A stretch of DNA of 64,000 bases from Sphagnum compactum (taxonomy: Eukaryota > Bryophyta > Sphagnopsida > Sphagnales), in the NCBI GenBank assembly GCA_965153455.1, contig OZ234494.1:7812001-7876000 (forward strand), written 5' to 3'. Made by a program: the position numbers and the translations under genes. This document shows, piece by piece, positions 35,251-55,575 of the stretch (positions are counted from its first letter, which is position 1; the number at the start of each line of letters is the position of its first letter). Under the pieces are notes generated by a model. That model made no database searches. It was not told the DNA's origin and saw nothing but the letters and a program-made list of their open reading frames with translations.

Positions 35251-35269
35251 TGACGTGGTCTCCACGTCA
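35251..35269. promoter_or_regulatory. Palindromic bZIP-type site (TGACGTGG twice, inverted)
   Basis: TGACGTGGTCTCCACGTCA is a perfect 8-bp inverted repeat with a 3-base spacer. TGACGTGG is a C-box/G-box hybrid bound by plant bZIP factors. It lies 774 bp upstream of the ankyrin-BTB start codon. Function is inference. Confidence 0.4.
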
Positions 35270-36042
35270 GCATACTAACTCAATCTTAGCTGATGATGTC
35301 AGGATTTATAGCAGCAACAGCCAACCAGGTGGCACCACACTCAGCCAACCACGGGGCACCAAAATGGCAGCAGCCTGCTATTTTGCTGCCTATATTATTA
35401 AAAATTAAAAAAGTGTTAAAATCAAAGTGCTATATTAAAAACTAAAAAGTGCTAAAATCGAAGTGCTTTTAGAGATTTCCAATAGCCAAAAACTCCAAAA
35501 AAATTTAAGAAAATTTCTCACATTTCTTTTTACATCATTCAAGTATGGTAGCCAAAAATGTAGAAAGGTGTTTCTAAGAAATTTACTTTCATATTTAGCT
35601 TGTAGCCAAATTTGGCTAAATCTTCATCTGGATCCTAGCCACTGTGGCTATATCAAAGAAATTGACCAATAAGTAACACTAAAGAATTTTTTATGTTTTT
35701 TTTTTGTGGCGATTGGAATTTTTTTTAGATACATTCTACGAAAATATCCTAATCCCGCAAGTTTCGCCGATCTGTCGGAAACACGTAGGTACCTAGGCTT
35801 CCTGTTCCGCCGCGCGGTCGGAAATACGTACCTACCTATCGTCGTGACCCAAGTGCAAAGGCGAAGGACTCGACAACCAGAAGCGTTGCGAAGGGAAAGG
35901 GGCCGTGTGTTGCTGTGACGAATGTGGAAGAAATTGCAAAGAGTAGAGCACAAGAACAAAGTATCAAATCCGTAGCTGCTGTGAAGTTGGTGAAATTTTG
36001 CAACAGATCGGCGTGGGCGATCAGAGGGGGAAAAGATTTGAG

Positions 36043-38834
36043 ATGGCCGGGGTACAACACCAGCAGGAGGATATCCCGTTACGCATGGAAGTCGTCGGGC
36101 TTTCTGATGATGCCGGCCATAACCTGAAGTTGAATCAAGCCACGTTCTTCCGTTGTGTAGAAGACGACAACGCTCACACTCTCCAGGCGATTCTCAGGAA
36201 CCGTAAGGTTGACGTGAATGCTTACAATGATGAGGTAAGACGGAAAATTTTCATCAATTGTGTGTTGAGAGCGTGTGTTTGTTTGTTTTCTCTCTACTTA
36301 TGTTAGATCGAATGTTGTTGCGACCAGTCGCTCGGAATTTTCCAGTTCTTAGAAACAGGCCCGCGCATCTTTCTACAAGAATCGAGATTCTCTACTTTGT
36401 TCTCTGGAAGCCAAGAAGATCTCTCATTCTGTAAATAATTGGAAGTTCTTCTTTCTCTTATCGATTTTGTCGTGTACTTGTTGGATTTGCGATCTGTTCA
36501 AATATGCGCGTACAGATGATGCTTGGGGGGCGAGTGTAATGAAGAGCCAATATCAGATACTGTTCCCTTCCGGGTGACGGCTATGCTAAAGAAACCTAAG
36601 GAAGTCACTGGGGAGTTTCTGAGTGAATCTTATGTTAGTATTTGTGGCCATCGTTTAAGAGAAAGGAGAGAGATTAACATCCAGCTGATGCTTGAGAAAG
36701 GCAAATGGACGACAACAACAGCAGGGCAGGAATTAGGAGGATTGCGTGATCTTACTTACCTGAGGTTATTGTAGGTCTTTGCAAACTGTTGCCTGAGCCA
36801 TGTTCTAGGGAGAGAAAGACTTAATCAGCCTGGGTGAATTGGGAGGGAGGCCAGAGATTAACGACAGTTCTGGTATGCAGGGTGTGACAGCCCTGCATTT
36901 GGCCGTGTACAAGTACGAGAACAGCCGAAGTTTGGAGATAACAAAGATATTGCTTGAGAATGGCGCTAATGTGTCCATTAAAGCAGCAGTTCCACCATCA
37001 GCACACAAGATCTCAATTGTCCGCAAGGACAAGAAGTCACCTCATGGAGAGATTCTGTTGGAAACCAGGAGAATTACTCTTGGCCAAAAGACTGCACTGC
37101 TCCTAGCATTGGAGTTGAAATCATCTCTCTATCTCCGGGGTATTTGACAAACTCCTTTATTCCCTCCAGATGCATCTGGTTCCAATCTTTGAGCGTGCTG
37201 GAAACTATGACTTGCTAATTCAAACAGTCAATTTGAGCACATTAGCTGGCTCCCTCAGGAAGTAAAGAGAACTGAATGGATTTCTGATGTGTGCAGTTAT
37301 TGCAAGAACCTTAGTTTTATGATGATCTCTGCCCAAGTGATCCAGATGGGATCATACTATTCAGATTATCTGGAGAATTTTAGGTTTTTGCTGCCGGCCT
37401 TTTCAGGTAGGTGATTCTTATATTTGGTTTGCAATGTATGGTGCTGTAATGAATGGTTGAGCCTCTTACATTTGAGCAGGCTGGGAGTATCGGCATTGGG
37501 ATGACATGCTCAACCTGCTTGCTGGAGCAACCATCGATCACTACCATGAAAAGAAGGAATCTGCCTCACCAAGACCACTTGCTGCTGTCCAGCAGAACTG
37601 GGCAAAGGTGTTTGAAAGTGGAAAGCATGAGTTGGTTGAAGTCTGGGCAGAGGGAAAAAGCATCACTGTGCTCAAGCTCCTCCTATCTGGGGCATCAAAG
37701 GTACGTCTGATTCTTGTCCATGTATCCCTCTCAGTTTTCCAAGTCTATAATTGCAAATGGGGGATGACTCAGAAAAAATCTGAAAATACTATTGGATCAA
37801 ATTAAGAAGTGAGTTGCTTCAGTTTGGGCATATTTTGTACAGTTTTTTCCTTTGTTAGTTTTGACTGGAGAGTCTGCTTTGAGGTGTACATCTTCTTGGC
37901 TGCTGATTATAGTTGCATTTTGCATCTGACATTTGTGTTTTAGTGGTGTCTTCTTATCAAAGATCTACACCTTCCAGTGCAGGTTTAGGCTCTTTTTTAA
38001 TGCATTATTGCAGAAAATACTGTCAGTACAAAAATGCCTGGTTCATATCAACTAAGTGTCAGTTGAATCAGTTGACACATAGCTCCTGTTGTGTAAGCTA
38101 GATATGTGAGGATGTTAATGTTTTTTGTATCATTATTTACAGGTCCTAAAGTTGAATCTTGAGAGTGCAGCAGCATCATATTCTTCTCGATTAGATCTTA
38201 ATGAAGCATCCTTCAATGTGGTGAAAGCTATGCTTGCCTTTCTCTACACTGGTGAGGTTGATCATCAGTTCATGGAGCAGAGGGGTCTTGATCTTCTACT
38301 TGCAGCTCACAAGGTAAGAATATATCACCTGCATGCAGATGTAGCTCAGGGCAGCAGTATTTTGATATATTTTGTGAGTCACAAACCTTGACATCATTGG
38401 TTTGAGTGAGTTGGGCTCTTCTGTTTCCAGAGCCCCATTCACTTTTGAGGGATGCCGTACAAGATGTGAAGTGTTGATGCTGTAACATCTGTGGTTTTTG
38501 CAGTATGGCATAAAGAGCTTGCTCTTACTTTGTGAGGACTCAATCCAGGCTACACAAGGTAATCCGTATTATAGCACCAATCCTTTTAGTGGTTTTAAGT
38601 TGCTTATGTTTTGATTGGAAGCCTGACGCAGTGTGCCTATGATCCAACATTCTTTCAGATAATTGGATAAAGCTATTGTCAGTGGCGTTGGAGTGCAACT
38701 CAGATAACCTGATATTGAAGTGTGCAAAGTCAATTAAGGGAGTAATGGACAAGCGACACGAATCTTCCCATGTTCTCAGGAAAAGCTTCTCAGATTGCCA
38801 AAACAGCCCGAACCAGCTATTTTCTTACTCATAA
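36043..38834 (+). CDS. Ankyrin-repeat and BTB/POZ domain protein
   Basis: Probable substrate adaptor of a Cullin-3 ubiquitin ligase, as is usual for BTB proteins; partner unknown. Coding exons: 36043-36234, 36881-37139, 37480-37700, 38143-38313, 38504-38558, 38659-38834; 1074 nt, 357 aa, in phase. An N-terminal ankyrin part reads DVNAYNDEGVTALHLAVYK, then LEITKILLENGANVSIKA and GQKTALLLALELK. The BTB core follows: EGKSITVLKLLLSGASKVL, SSRLDLNEASFNVVKAMLAF, LYTGEVD, LLLAAHKYGIKSLLLLCED. A helical BACK-like tail comes last. The order ankyrin-then-BTB is opposite to NPR1. An alternative acceptor at 36809 is also in frame and would add 24 residues; 36881 was preferred because it restores a canonical ankyrin loop. 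The BTB domain lacks the usual acidic start (D-V-x-F). Confidence 0.85.
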
Positions 38835-39261
38835 CCAAATTTCTTGGTTCAGCTGTTGCAACAACTATGACCTGTTTATTGCTATAGGTGCAATCAATGT
38901 TGCTAACGAGCAGAGCATTGAGCAGTCTCTATTCCATGGTTCATAGATCTCTGGCAACTATGGATCATGTTCAAAACCAGAGGTGAATGGAGTGTGCAGA
39001 ATGAAAGGTATGCTACTACTAATTAGCATGGTTTACTGTTGAGAGCCACAGATGTATAGTAAGGTTGCAGACTCTATAGCTGAGGTCGACCTCAAAAAAC
39101 TTGGTTGAAACCATTGATATATATACCGTTGCACGTATATATATATATAATTCACTTTTCAGAAACATTTTAACTTAACACAGCGAAAATTGTCTTGAAT
39201 CTGTGGAAAATAAATTATGGATATGGATTAATTCCTAAATTGCTTAAATTGGTTAACTAGG
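38835..39261. other. 3' flank of the ankyrin-BTB gene
   Basis: Probable 3' UTR and spacer, with an AT microsatellite at about 39115-39150. No gene is seen. Confidence 0.35.
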
Positions 39262-39539
39262 GTGGATCCCACTGTTCTTTCATTTTGTGAGGAAGAATTG
39301 CATTGTGTTGTAATATATATGGACCCTCTTGTAGGATGCTATTGGCTGGTGCAGCAAAAATGTGTGATGAACATAGTTAGCAACATAAAAGTGCTGGCAG
39401 CCAATGAGATGAGGGAGCAGACAACAAAAAGGCCCAATTTTATTTTTTCCCTTTGGGAAGAAGAGGTGGGAAGAGGTTTGGATTTTGATGTTCCTGATGT
39501 GTTGCCACCAAGTTCCCATCAAGTTCTCAATGTGTTCAC

Positions 39540-39862
39540 ATCAAGTTCCTAATGTGTTCCCAACTTTTTCTCCAAGTTCCCAACGTGTTCCTCAAGACGG
39601 TGTCAATAGCCACCACACGTTAGCCCATAACCTTTGGCCTAAAAAGTTGAACTCTCTTATTTTATATATAAATGGGCCCAAGGGAAGGAAAGCATATCTT
39701 TAATTTTATTATCGGAGTGCAAAATATTATTGTGCTGGAATGTTCAAAGTTCGGTAATCAATCATTTTGTGATGGGCCAATTAAAGTGACTTGCAAAAAA
39801 GAAATTTGAGCTTTAGGATGCACCTAACTCCCAACTAATTAATAGAAACCGACAATAGGTAT
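39540..39862 (+). repeat. Dispersed repeat family A, copy 2
   Basis: Aligns with the reverse complement of 14636-14945 (landmarks listed there). It ends near CACCTAACTCCCAACTAATT. The sequence just before it (39500-39600) holds tandem variants of AAGTTCCCAATGTGTTC. It lies at the downstream end of the gag-protease relic and may have interrupted it. Confidence 0.6.
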
Positions 39863-39984
39863 TGTTCATTGTAATAGTCACCACATTTGCACAATTTGAA
39901 GCAAGCTTGCCTTATTGTACATTTGTACTTGTACAATTGAGTTAAAAGAGGGTTATTTTGGGTCTACAGTTCATTGGAATAATT

Positions 39985-41890
39985 TGATTTAGATTTTAGA
40001 CAGAACAGAGTCCATCATGGAGAAAACTATACATGGAATCCAACGCATTGTTCTTCATTAGAGTGAATGTGACAATGTAAAGAATGCCATGGATTTGGAT
40101 TTTGAGATCCTTAACAAGGCCTGCTAGTTTCGTGATGGTTTAATAAGTCATCCTTAGTGTATATGGTGTTGGTTTAAGACTTGGGTAACTTTTAACCAGT
40201 TTCTAAGTTCCTTCATCGTGATGTTGACTCTAGATCCTTCATCCAATAGGACATCTTTGATAATGTTTTTACCGAACATGGACATGTATCACAACGACAT
40301 ATCCATAGCCATCAAGCTTAAGGTTTGGTTTTAATGGAATAACAGTCTTCTTAGCAAGACACTATTTAGCAATAATGTATTGTTTTAAATCAAGTCCAAA
40401 TTTGAACAACTAACCCAAGGTAAGCATGTGTTTGCTATCCAATAATTGCTACCTTATTTCTTCAAAAATCGAAAAATTTCTTGTAGCCTCGATTTTTAGT
40501 ACTACCAAATTAGGATTTTCAGTGATAGTGCAAAAAATTTTGATTCTAAGTGTTCTGATAATATCTTGGATACTCATTCCACTTTTCATAGAAGATGGAA
40601 GTTCTAACGGAGGTTATTTGTGTTACATGTTTTAGATAGTTGTTTCAAATGATTGTTGAAATTTTTCCTCCTGCCATTTGGCAAGGCTTTTATTCTTTCA
40701 AAATTCCTTTTCCTTGAATACCACATTTTTCGATATCTAATTATAGGTAGTCACTACCAAAACCATATTCATAACAACATTTGTTGTTTTTTCCCTAAAC
40801 AGTACATGGGTAGTCTCTTTATGTGAGTAGTCATAAATCTTATGATCCATTGAATTGTAGATGAAACACCAATGTATGATGGGATTGGATTTATTCCCAT
40901 TTCCCTTATTCCTTTTGTTGCCAAATTTATTTCCAGTATTTCCATTAGATTGCATTGAAACTCCTATCACTAAAACCTTTTTTTGTCCTTTAGCTTGTTG
41001 TTTGGGTTTTTTGGATTCTAATAACAACACTCCTTAAGATGTCCCAGTTTGTTGCATTGTCCACATATCACATCTGCCCACTTGCCATAACTAGTTTTTT
41101 CTGGTTTAATAGGTGGTTCCAACAATTTCCTATATTCATTTGCATCTCCCATGTTTTTTCAGAAGCGACTGCAATTTCCTTGTGTTCAAACAAGGTGTCC
41201 CTCTTCATTCTCATTATGGTTATCCAAGGAGAAGGCTACAAACCTATTTGAAAGAAAGTGGTTAGCAAATTGTCGTTTGCCCTATGATGAAAGTAGTTTG
41301 CTCATTTTAATATATGCTCAAAATATATTTCAACCTTCTTATTGCCCCCTTGCTTTATCACTCACAAAGCCATGTGCACTTGTTTGTTTGTCTATACCTT
41401 TCAGTAATGCTCGTAAAATGCCGTTTCTAATTCTTCAAATTTGTAGATGAATGAACTTCGCATAAATTTTTTGCCCCACGTCGATATTGCATTGCAAAAG
41501 GTAAAACAAAACAAATGTATAATGTTGCATCATTCCTTTCCCCATTAGCTTGAATGGCCTTGCAAAACACTCATACATGAACCTTGGGGTCCATCCTTGA
41601 TGCGTAAATTGGGTAAGGTAAGGTATTGGGTAAAGTATTATTGGTATGCCATTTCCTCCTAAAGGTCCATCATTGCCAACATTAAGAGGTTTGTTGTTGT
41701 CATCAAAGGACCACCACCACCTCCAATTAAGGATGGTTTTGTGTTTTTTATGAAAGGGCGTGAGAAACTTACCAAGGACACATAAATGATTATTTAGGTT
41801 GTCAAATGCAAGTGCTAATTCTTTATGTCTCTCTTGTATTTAGGGTGTCATTTTGAGATGTCCACAATAACATTATGTGTAAAATGAAGC
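39985..41890 (-). pseudogene. Heavily decayed Ty3/gypsy gag-protease
   Basis: No long open frame survives, but minus-strand pieces are recognisable. Gag capsid: DPKVHV, a stop, then VFCKAIQANGERND near 41560; KFEELETAFYEHY, a stop, and VIKQGGNKKVEIYFEHILK near 41340-41440; MKRDTLFEHKEIAVASE near 41190. Two zinc-knuckle pieces follow: CGQCNKLGHLKEC (near 41065, intact CCHC) and CFIYNSMDHKIYDY (near 40850, two Cys changed to Tyr). A retropepsin-like piece GKNIIKDVLLDEGSRVNI lies near 40245, with GLVKDLKIQIHGILYIVTFT near 40110. Frameshifts separate the pieces. Several stops are TGA or TAG where C-to-T change from Arg or Gln codons is the simple explanation. RT and integrase were not found, nor LTRs. 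Confidence 0.8.
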
Positions 41891-44800
41891 TAATTGCTAA
41901 TTTTGCAACTTGTAAACTTTGGATAAATCATTTTTGTGGAGAACTGGATACAAGTTTGAATAATCAAAATACTTGGAAAAGTTTAATTTAACGGGCAATG
42001 AATTAGACCTTAGAAGTTGAAGCATCAAACATTGTTGAATATGGACCTTAATAGTTACTCTAATTTATATCCAAACTTTGTTCATGGTGAAAACTCAAAA
42101 TAATAATGTTCTATAGTTGGACATTTTGCTTACTTTTATGACTTGCATTATTTTTTATGGATGTGGTTACTATGTGATTTATCTGTTAAGGTGAAATTTT
42201 GTTTGGTCTTTTTTAGGCCTTGTGTATGTTGAAGATCCACACCCATCTAGATCACAGTAGATAAGGAGATTTTTATTATCATATGTAGATCTATGTTTGT
42301 TGTCATAATTTTTCATTGAAAGGTTAATTTATGTGACTTTTGTGTTTTGTATAAGTACAACAGAGTAGGGCCTTTGTGGTGTTTTTTATTAACTACGCAG
42401 TTGCCTGCATCACAAACTTAACATGCTTCATAAGTTCATACAAATATCACATGAGTTTCATGCTATGGTTAATATGAATGATATTTATACGTATTCAATA
42501 TTTTAAATATTCAAATGGATGAAACAATGTTTTTGAATGACATACGTGAATGTTCATGTTTAATACACAAAAATCACATAGTTTTATGCAAAATTACATT
42601 ACGACAATTATGCAAATTTAGTTAAAATGTAAATCATATGTACTTCATATCAAAACATCATAAATAGAAAAGGCACATCATTTATATAAAAATAATATAT
42701 AATTTTTCGTGCCAATTTTACACTTTAAAACTCACAAAATTTGCACAGATATATTGCTTTATGATTTTCACACATATTTTATTGAAATTTTGTGATATTA
42801 GAAGTTTTTGATGTGTTGTCTATTGTAGTATTGAATAATTTGCTTGCACTAATGTAGATGAAGTTGAGAAATGGGTTTATCCTTTCCAAAATGTAATAGA
42901 AAAGGTAATTTGGTAATCTTGGCCTTCTTAGTTGATTTATTGGAAATACAATACATTCTTTTGACTAATCTTTTCAATGAATTTGCAATTATGAAATTAC
43001 CCAAAATTCATAATCCTAAAGAAATCAAGTACCATGAATATGGTTCTTATGAATATGCCATGTCCATATATCTAGATCTTATATGAAATCTTAGGTAAAC
43101 ACAATATTTTATACATTAAATGATTTGAAACATAAAATAAATGTCACATAATCTAAAACAATTATAACATAATCATTATTTTGAATGTCCCATGTCGTTT
43201 TGAAACAATTTGAAATTTAAAATATTGTATGTTTTTTTAGTGTGTTTAATATGTTCTTATCATTTCATATTTTTTAACATCAACTTACTTTTGTTATATG
43301 AGTCTTTTGAAAATCCATTGTAAAAATGTCCTTTTCTAATCATATAAATTTTCATTTTCAAAAGTCTTTGATTAAACCAATTTAATTAAAATTTGATCAA
43401 ATGGATTGTTAATTTGAATCTTTTGATACTCATATGTGTTAAAAAAGAAAAATGTGCCATAATTACCATGGTTCAAATGGAAAATTTAAATAAATAAAAT
43501 TAATTTTTACAATAATTTTTGACATCTGTCATTTTTTTGGGCTCCTTTGAATGTGTTTTGACTCAAATGTCTTGCACTCTTACAAAAAATGACATGAAAC
43601 TTAACACAAATGTTCCACATCCCTAAAACAAATGTCTTGCACCTTTAAGACATGTTCCACACCTTTAAGACAAATGTCTTAAATGTTTAAAACAATGACT
43701 TTGGGTTAAATTGTAATAATCCCAAGCCATTGGACCAAGTATTTTTGTGTATTTGATATTAATACACATTTAAAATAATAATAATACACATATTTTGGCT
43801 TAATGTTAGACTTTAAGTAGAAAGGGTTAATCCCAAAGACAAACTTAATTTTGCATATGCATACTGGCTTAAGGTTGGAATTTTTTTGGGCACTTTGGCC
43901 TAGGATTACAAAATTTTCAGCATTTTGGCCTATATGGTTGAAGCATTTCTTAACAATTTGGCTTGAGGTTAGAGTCGTGTACTAATATGGCTTTTTCATA
44001 TATTCCATATTGAACTTCAAGATGAGTTAGCATAGGTTTTTGCAATGAGGTCTTAAACTTCTTGAACATAGGGTCAAATTAACTAAGGCTTCTTGGACAT
44101 GGGCACATGCCTCTTGAAAATAATGAGGCTTCTTGGATTGGGGCTCGGCTTCTTGTACTAGGGTTGAGCTAGGCCAAAACTTAAGAATCAACCTTTAAAA
44201 AAAAAAATGAAAAACACCCAAACAAAGATAAAACTATCTAAAATATATACATATTGAATGACAAACTACAATACATGAAATTGCCAATGACCCAAGGTTA
44301 GATACAACAAACAATTGTAGTACCCAAGGTCAATTGGGACGATTACTAAAACCCATGTTGTGTGAACAACCATGTGTAAAAACAAGTACAAATTTGAGCT
44401 TACCTAACTTATTTCTTAGCCTACAAGTCATTATTTCATGAATATTCAAAGTTCTCAAATTTGACTAAAGATATTAGAAAGTTCGTGTATCAAACAAACA
44501 TGGGTAGGCCAAGCCTTACCACAAGCTGGGCATTTTTATGCTATTCCATTTGAAAACATACATAATAAGGGAGAAATCTTATGCCAACTTATATGAGGGT
44601 ACATAACCTTATTATTTAACTTTGAATTAAGGATTATTATTATGCTTCCCTACGAGTAGATGTAAGATCCCGCCCACTCATAAAGAGTATGTGTAATATC
44701 CCTCTTTTTTAAGGTGGGGTATTCCGGGTTATAAGATGCCCTCCAAAATACACTAGGAATTTTTTCTGAATGCTTTTATAGTTATCTAAATTAAACTCCA

Positions 44801-44930
44801 AATGAAGGGAAAAAATAACCTACAAAGTACAAGTAATATTCTAGATGCCACTCAAATCACTATTACAAAATGTGGGTGCAATTCACTAGTTCCTGTTTAC
44901 TAGACCAGTGAATTCATTGCTTTTTCACTG
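41891..44930. other. AT-rich spacer
   Basis: About 3 kb without a supportable gene. Around 43560-43700 a loose repeat of AAATGTCTTGCACC/TTCCACACCTTTAAGAC occurs; around 43860-44160 a loose repeat of TTTGGCCT and GGCTTCTTGGA. Family B core lies at about 44725-44775. Confidence 0.4.
44690..44775 (+). repeat. Dispersed repeat family B, copy 4
   Basis: TTATAAGATGCCCTCCAAAA and TACACTAGGAATTT match copy 2. It is preceded by TGTAAGATCCCGCCCACTC, reminiscent of an LTR start. Confidence 0.45.
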
Positions 44931-44932
44931 GT

Positions 44933-45118
44933 CCCCGTTCACTATAACCAATGAATTCACTCAAAATCTAATGAAATTACTTGACGTACAAAGACCCCGT
45001 TCACTATAACCAATGAATTCACTCAAAATCTAATGAAATCACTTGACGTACAAAGACCCCGTTCACTATAACCAATGAATTCACTCAAAATCTAATGAAA
45101 TCACTTGGCATACAAAGA
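44933..45118. repeat. 62-bp tandem repeat, three near-identical copies
   Basis: Units begin CCCCGTTCACTATAACC at 44933, 44995 and 45057. They differ at only a few positions, so the array is recent compared with other repeats in the window. Confidence 0.9.
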
Positions 45119-45169
45119 CACCATTTGTTGTAGTGAATTGGTTTCAAACTCAAGCTAAAACTGTACCTT

Positions 45170-45315
45170 ACCCTAGTAGTTCTTCCAAGAGTTGAGTTGA
45201 GTTCAGGTAGCTCCTAAAACCCTAGTAGTTGCGCCCAGTTCAAGAATTGCTGAAAAGCTAAAACCCTAGTAGTTCTGCCCAGTTCAATGAGTGTGCTGAA
45301 AGCTAAAAAACCCTA
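45170..45315. repeat. Loose 50-60-bp repeats with AAAACCCTAGTAGTT
   Basis: AAAACCCTAGTAGTT plus CCAGTTCAA recurs three to four times between 45170 and 45315, upstream of gyrase A. AACCCTA words here resemble telo-boxes. Confidence 0.6.
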
Positions 45316-45770
45316 GTTCTACTGCTGACCAAAGGTCCTGTTGACCCTATTACCGTGCCCTAAAATGCACATACCCCGCCTTTTCTTGCATGTTTTTTTT
45401 ATGTAAATTCCTGTTGCAGGATTGGATCCCCGAAGCCAGCCCGGAATCCTTTCCGAAGTGTGTGTGTGCGTGTGTGTGTGTGTTTCTGACTGATGGGTTT
45501 TGTTTTTTTTTGTTTGTGAATTGTTTGCTGTTTTGCGTACATTTCTGAGGTAGGTGTTTTGAATCCGTTTTTGTTGCATTTGCAGCTTTTTTGCGGGGTT
45601 GGTGGGTTTTGGTGGGTGGGGGAGTGAATTTCTATGCTGCATTGTGTTTGTTGTTGGAGCCTTTTCTTTTGGGTTTGAACTAGAAAAGATTTGCTCCGGA
45701 GGAGCGGAAGAGGCAGAAGAAGAAGCTAAATTTCAGACTCTTTTTGGAGAGTGTGGAAAACGGTTCAAGG

Positions 45771-45772
<2 letters not shown>

Positions 45773-45812
<40 letters not shown>
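45773..45812. repeat. GA microsatellite in the gyrase A leader
   Basis: About 20 GA units end 66 bases upstream of the gyrase A start codon. Confidence 0.9.
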
Positions 45813-45815
<3 letters not shown>

Positions 45816-45878
45816 CGAGTGATGATAGAAGGTGGAGTGGAGGATACAGGGCAGGTGAAGAAGAGACAAGGATGAAAC

Positions 45879-55575
<9,697 letters not shown>

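Noticed and set aside
36523-36774. 83-codon open frame inside ankyrin-BTB intron 1
   Set aside because: No splice sites joining it in frame to neighbouring exons and no ankyrin or BTB features.
40741-40762. GGTAGTCACTACC palindrome resembling a CACTA terminus
   Set aside because: It lies within the gag-protease relic's coding remnant and lacks subterminal repeats.
42871-43086. 71-codon plus-strand open frame
   Set aside because: Isolated in AT-rich spacer, no recognisable motif or splice partners.
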